This document shows, piece after piece, positions 61,254 through 64,000 of a stretch of DNA of 64,000 nt. This DNA comes from GWE2-42-39 sp942493345 (GTDB lineage Bacteria > Bacteroidota > Bacteroidia > Bacteroidales > Prolixibacteraceae), in the NCBI GenBank assembly GCA_942493345.1, contig OW818695.1:2604001-2668000 (forward strand). The letters are read 5' to 3'. Position numbers and translations under genes: made by a program. A model generated the notes under the pieces. It ran no database searches, was not told the DNA's origin, and was given only the letters and a program-made list of their open reading frames with translations. Every line of letters begins with the position of its first letter. The stretch's first letter is position 1.

Positions 61254-61475
61254 GCGTTTATTTTTAATTTTCTTAATTGTCGCATGGAATTCGCATGAGC
61301 AGGAAATAATTATTTCGATTGGAGTTTCTGCGAATCATGCTCATTTCATTTGTTTCTGTTTTACAAAGGCTTCTGACGCCCGATATTTGTTAAAAATTTT
61401 GTTATTTAGCATTGCGAAAATAAGAAAAAGCCATCAGGATTTATAATTCTGAATCAATTAAATAATCATCAGGGA

Positions 61476-63044
61476 ATGACCGAAAAACTTATTCAATCAA
61501 AATATTTCCCGTTTCTATTGTTTGTTTTTGCGTTTTTGCTGTACACAATAAATAACGGCGCTTTCAGTATTTACATTTTAGATGAGGCAAAAAATACAGA
61601 ATGTGCCCGCGAAATGTTTGAGAAGGGCGACTGGATTGTCCCCACTTTCAATTATAATTTACGGACTGACAAACCTCCGCTGCACTACTTTTTTATGATG
61701 GGCAGCTTCAAATTATTCGGGGTAAACGAATGGGCTGCCCGTTTCTTCTCCGGCGTTTTTGGGGCATTGACCATATTGATTACTTTTTTGTACACCCGTC
61801 GTTTTGCGAATCGGAAGACGGCCCTTTGGACTGTTTTTGCATTGCTTGCCTCGGTGCATCTCTGCATCCAGTTTCACCTGGCCGTACCCGATCCATACCT
61901 GATTTTCTTCTTTACCTGGAGCCTTTTTCTTTTTTATGCAGCGGTTTCGGAGCGGCGTTGGTATGAAATTGTACTTCTGTATGTTGCCATTGGATTGGGA
62001 ACCCTTGCAAAGGGGCCGGTGGCCATTGCGCTGCCGGGTCTTATTTTTCTGCTTTTCCTGCTTTTCTCGAAGCAATTGAAATGGCCGGTCATCCGTTCAC
62101 TGAAACCTTTTATGGGAGTAATTATTGTTTTGGCGATTGCCTTGCCCTGGTACATCCTCGTCGGGATGGAAACCAACTGGGAGTGGACGCGGGGCTTTTT
62201 TCTGAAGCACAATCTCGGGCGTTTTTCCGGAGAAATGGAGGGGCATGGCGGTATTTTCCTGGTCACTTTTGCGTATATTTTGGTTGGGATGTTCCCGTTT
62301 TCAGCATTTCTGGTGCAGGCATACCGGAATGCAATAAAAGACCGTCGCGATCATTTTGTGCTTTTTTCGTTGATCGCAGCTTCTGTTATCATCTTGTTTT
62401 TCTCATTTTCAAGAACAAAACTTCCCAATTACACGGTTCCTTGCTATCCTTTTCTGGCAATACTGCTGGGTAGTTATTTTTCTAAAATTTCTGAATTAAA
62501 AACAAAAATAAAACCTAGTTACATCAGCATACTGGTTATTGGTATTTGTTTGGTTCCCGCGCTGATTGTCGGTTTGCAATTCGATCCGTTACTGAAAGAT
62601 ATAACGTTGGTGGGCTGGTATTTTCTGCCTGCTTCCATTGGTATTATTATTGGCTTTTATTTCTTTATCCAGAAGAAAAACCAAACCGGAATACTTGTAA
62701 CCGGAAGTTCGACCATTTTGGCAAGCCTGTTGTTTTTCCTGTTTGTTTTTCCGCGCATTGATGCCCAAAACCCGGTCCGAAAAAGTATGTCGCTTGTCGA
62801 AGGCAAGGAGATACGGTACTTTCAGAAGTTCAATCCCTCGTATTCATTTTACCTGAAAAAGCTCATTCCTGAAATCTCAGAAAACGAAATTGAACGTTTT
62901 TTTGAAAAATACCCGGATGGCATACTGGTTTCAGTAAAAAAGAAACTGGCAACCATTCAACTTCCGGAGAATGCTGAAGTTTTCTTTTCGTCTCACGATT
63001 TGTTCGAATCGCCAACAACGCAGTTGGTCCGGGTGAAAAAATAG
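61476..63044 (+). CDS. Family 39 glycosyltransferase (ArnT/PMT-like)
   Basis: 522 residues with about 11 membrane helices. The N-terminal loop has the family's catalytic motif ILDEAKNTECAREMFEKGDWIVPTFN (the Asp-Glu pair about 26-27), then TDKPPLHYFFMMGSF and NEWAARFFSGVFG. GT39 enzymes move a sugar from a polyprenyl-phosphate donor to lipid A or protein on the periplasmic side. It is divergent from the GT2 gene that probably makes its donor, with 222 bp between them. The acceptor is unknown. It ends 5 bp from the convergent PAP2 gene. Confidence 0.9.
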   Translation: MTEKLIQSKYFPFLLFVFAFLLYTINNGAFSIYILDEAKNTECAREMFEKGDWIVPTFNYNLRTDKPPLHYFFMMGSFKLFGVNEWAARFFSGVFGALTILITFLYTRRFANRKTALWTVFALLASVHLCIQFHLAVPDPYLIFFFTWSLFLFYAAVSERRWYEIVLLYVAIGLGTLAKGPVAIALPGLIFLLFLLFSKQLKWPVIRSLKPFMGVIIVLAIALPWYILVGMETNWEWTRGFFLKHNLGRFSGEMEGHGGIFLVTFAYILVGMFPFSAFLVQAYRNAIKDRRDHFVLFSLIAASVIILFFSFSRTKLPNYTVPCYPFLAILLGSYFSKISELKTKIKPSYISILVIGICLVPALIVGLQFDPLLKDITLVGWYFLPASIGIIIGFYFFIQKKNQTGILVTGSSTILASLLFFLFVFPRIDAQNPVRKSMSLVEGKEIRYFQKFNPSYSFYLKKLIPEISENEIERFFEKYPDGILVSVKKKLATIQLPENAEVFFSSHDLFESPTTQLVRVKK

Positions 63045-63049
63045 AAAAT

Positions 63050-63754
63050 TCAGACTTCCCGGACCTCGGTTTTTCGTTGCAATAGCAATTTTATATTGTG
63101 TTGCAACGAGCGGTCGAAAATTCCTTTTTTCAGAAAAGGCAAATATTTTTCGGTGAACCACAAGGTAATCAACAACGAGCAGATGCCCAGGAAAGCGCCG
63201 GCATACACATCCAAAAAGAAGTGCTGCAAAAGATAAATCCGCGAAAATCCGATCAAAACAGCCAATGTAAACAAGATTGCAGAAATCGCGCGGCGATTAA
63301 CCAGAAAAGCAAAGAATGCAAGCATCCCAAAAATAGTCATACTGTGACCCGATGGGAAAGTTGAAAAATAGTTGATGTCGGCTGTGTAAATGAACCGTGT
63401 AAAATCATCGTATAAGAAATAATGGAGCGGACGGGTAAATATGCCTTTGAACAGTTCTTTTAAAGTATTGGTAAAAATACCGATTACCAGTAGGTTCAGA
63501 AGGCCGGTGGCCGCATAGCGCAACTTGTAAAAAACCAGTAGGCTGGCCGCCATTGCCATGTAACCTCCCAATCCGATGTCGGTTATAAATTCAATAGTGG
63601 AATCCCATTCCACCCGTGAATATTTGTTGATCAGCAAAACTACATCTCCTCGCCTGGTAAGCAGAATAATTAATGCACCGACGATAAAAAACAGTGCATA
63701 TAAAATAAGAAACAAGCGAAACCCTTTTTTTTCGAGTATTTGTCTCAAGTTCAT
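63050..63754 (-). CDS. PAP2-family phosphatase
   Basis: 234 residues with about six membrane helices. The three PAP2 motifs are complete: KELFKGIFTRP (about 112-122), FPSGHSMT (about 148-155) and SRIYLLQHFFLDVYAG (about 189-204), with the catalytic His. Members remove phosphate from lipid phosphates such as undecaprenyl pyrophosphate or lipid A. Placement beside the GT2/GT39 pair suggests recycling of the lipid carrier or lipid A dephosphorylation. The C-terminal tail is basic (FDRSLQHNIKLLLQRKTEV). Confidence 0.9.
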   Translation of the reverse strand: MNLRQILEKKGFRLFLILYALFFIVGALIILLTRRGDVVLLINKYSRVEWDSTIEFITDIGLGGYMAMAASLLVFYKLRYAATGLLNLLVIGIFTNTLKELFKGIFTRPLHYFLYDDFTRFIYTADINYFSTFPSGHSMTIFGMLAFFAFLVNRRAISAILFTLAVLIGFSRIYLLQHFFLDVYAGAFLGICSLLITLWFTEKYLPFLKKGIFDRSLQHNIKLLLQRKTEVREV

Positions 63755-63977
63755 TTACAAAATATTTATGCTCCAATAATCCACACAAACGGCATTCTTC
63801 GATCTAAAGAATCTCGGACAAACCGATTGTTTGGCAGTGTAAAAACCTGAATGGTAAAATTAGAAAAAGTTTAATACGGATCAGCGGATTTCAAGTCTTC
63901 CGATCAGTAAGATTAAAGAATTCTTTAATGCGGCTTTTATTTCGGTTGAAAATTTTATACTTTTCGTCCCTGAAAAT

Positions 63978-64000
63978 GGAGAGTTGCCGGAGTGGTCGAT
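63978..64000 (+). tRNA. tRNA-Ser, 5' end only (runs off the window)
   Basis: The last 23 bases read GGAGAGTTGCCGGAGTGGTC followed by GAT, which is the acceptor strand (GGAGAGT), T8, and the D-arm of a bacterial serine tRNA. The anticodon lies outside the window, so the isoacceptor is not known. Confidence 0.75.

Noticed and set aside
1..64000. CRISPR array or cas genes
   Set aside because: No regularly spaced short direct repeats with unique spacers and no Cas-like proteins were seen; the island repeats are ~150 bp and irregularly spaced.

Overview
The window reads as chromosomal DNA of a Bacteroidota bacterium, most likely a Marinilabiliales/Prolixibacteraceae-type member (genus not resolvable from sequence alone). 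The evidence is the gene content: a single-chain SecDF, a MurF-Alr fusion, SufBCD/SufS, a GH78 rhamnosidase, many SPII lipoproteins, PorV-like and HhH outer-membrane proteins, and symporters with small accessory proteins. Several genes also have TAnnTTTG (-7) promoter boxes typical of the phylum. Most genes lack a Shine-Dalgarno sequence; the two symporter genes are exceptions.

Layout. 0-11.8 kb is mostly core: the 5' part of an alcohol dehydrogenase (minus strand), a DUF116 protein, rubrerythrin, SufS, a MITE-like nested palindrome, a GH78 rhamnosidase, a small membrane protein, SecDF, TatA and a LolD-type ATPase. 11.8-20.7 kb is an accessory island in which all genes lie on the + strand. 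It holds a small membrane protein, a DUF559 endonuclease, an unrecognised 247-aa protein, a 21-bp tandem-repeat ORF, a membrane protein and a 1743-aa SF1 helicase-endonuclease. Six co-oriented copies of a ~150-bp hairpin repeat are scattered through it, several starting 10-27 bp after a stop codon; this cassette-like arrangement is the most unusual thing in the window. 20.7-33.5 kb holds HlyIII, a TIM-barrel/nitronate-monooxygenase-like protein, lipoproteins, an S9 peptidase, a SET-domain protein, a DUF1080 plus metal-hydrolase fusion, a cytidylate-kinase-like protein and ThiL.

33.6-37.4 kb is sufBCD. 37.5-45.1 kb carries a cupin protein, a porin and a paralogous pair of [small accessory protein + Na+/solute symporter] modules that flank phenylacetate-CoA ligase and a double-ACT protein; this suggests uptake and activation of aryl or other carboxylic acids. 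45.3-47.1 kb is purine metabolism (adk, hpt, purE). 47.3-55.5 kb contains outer-membrane proteins, an acyltransferase, two HAD phosphatases, RsmI, an acidic low-complexity protein and thymidine kinase. 55.5-64 kb contains MurF-Alr, an orphan sensor histidine kinase, a GT2/GT39/PAP2 envelope-lipid modification group, and the first 23 nt of a tRNA-Ser running off the window end.

No CRISPR array, rRNA, prophage, integrase or complete insertion sequence was seen. Functional assignments come from motif recognition, not from database searches.
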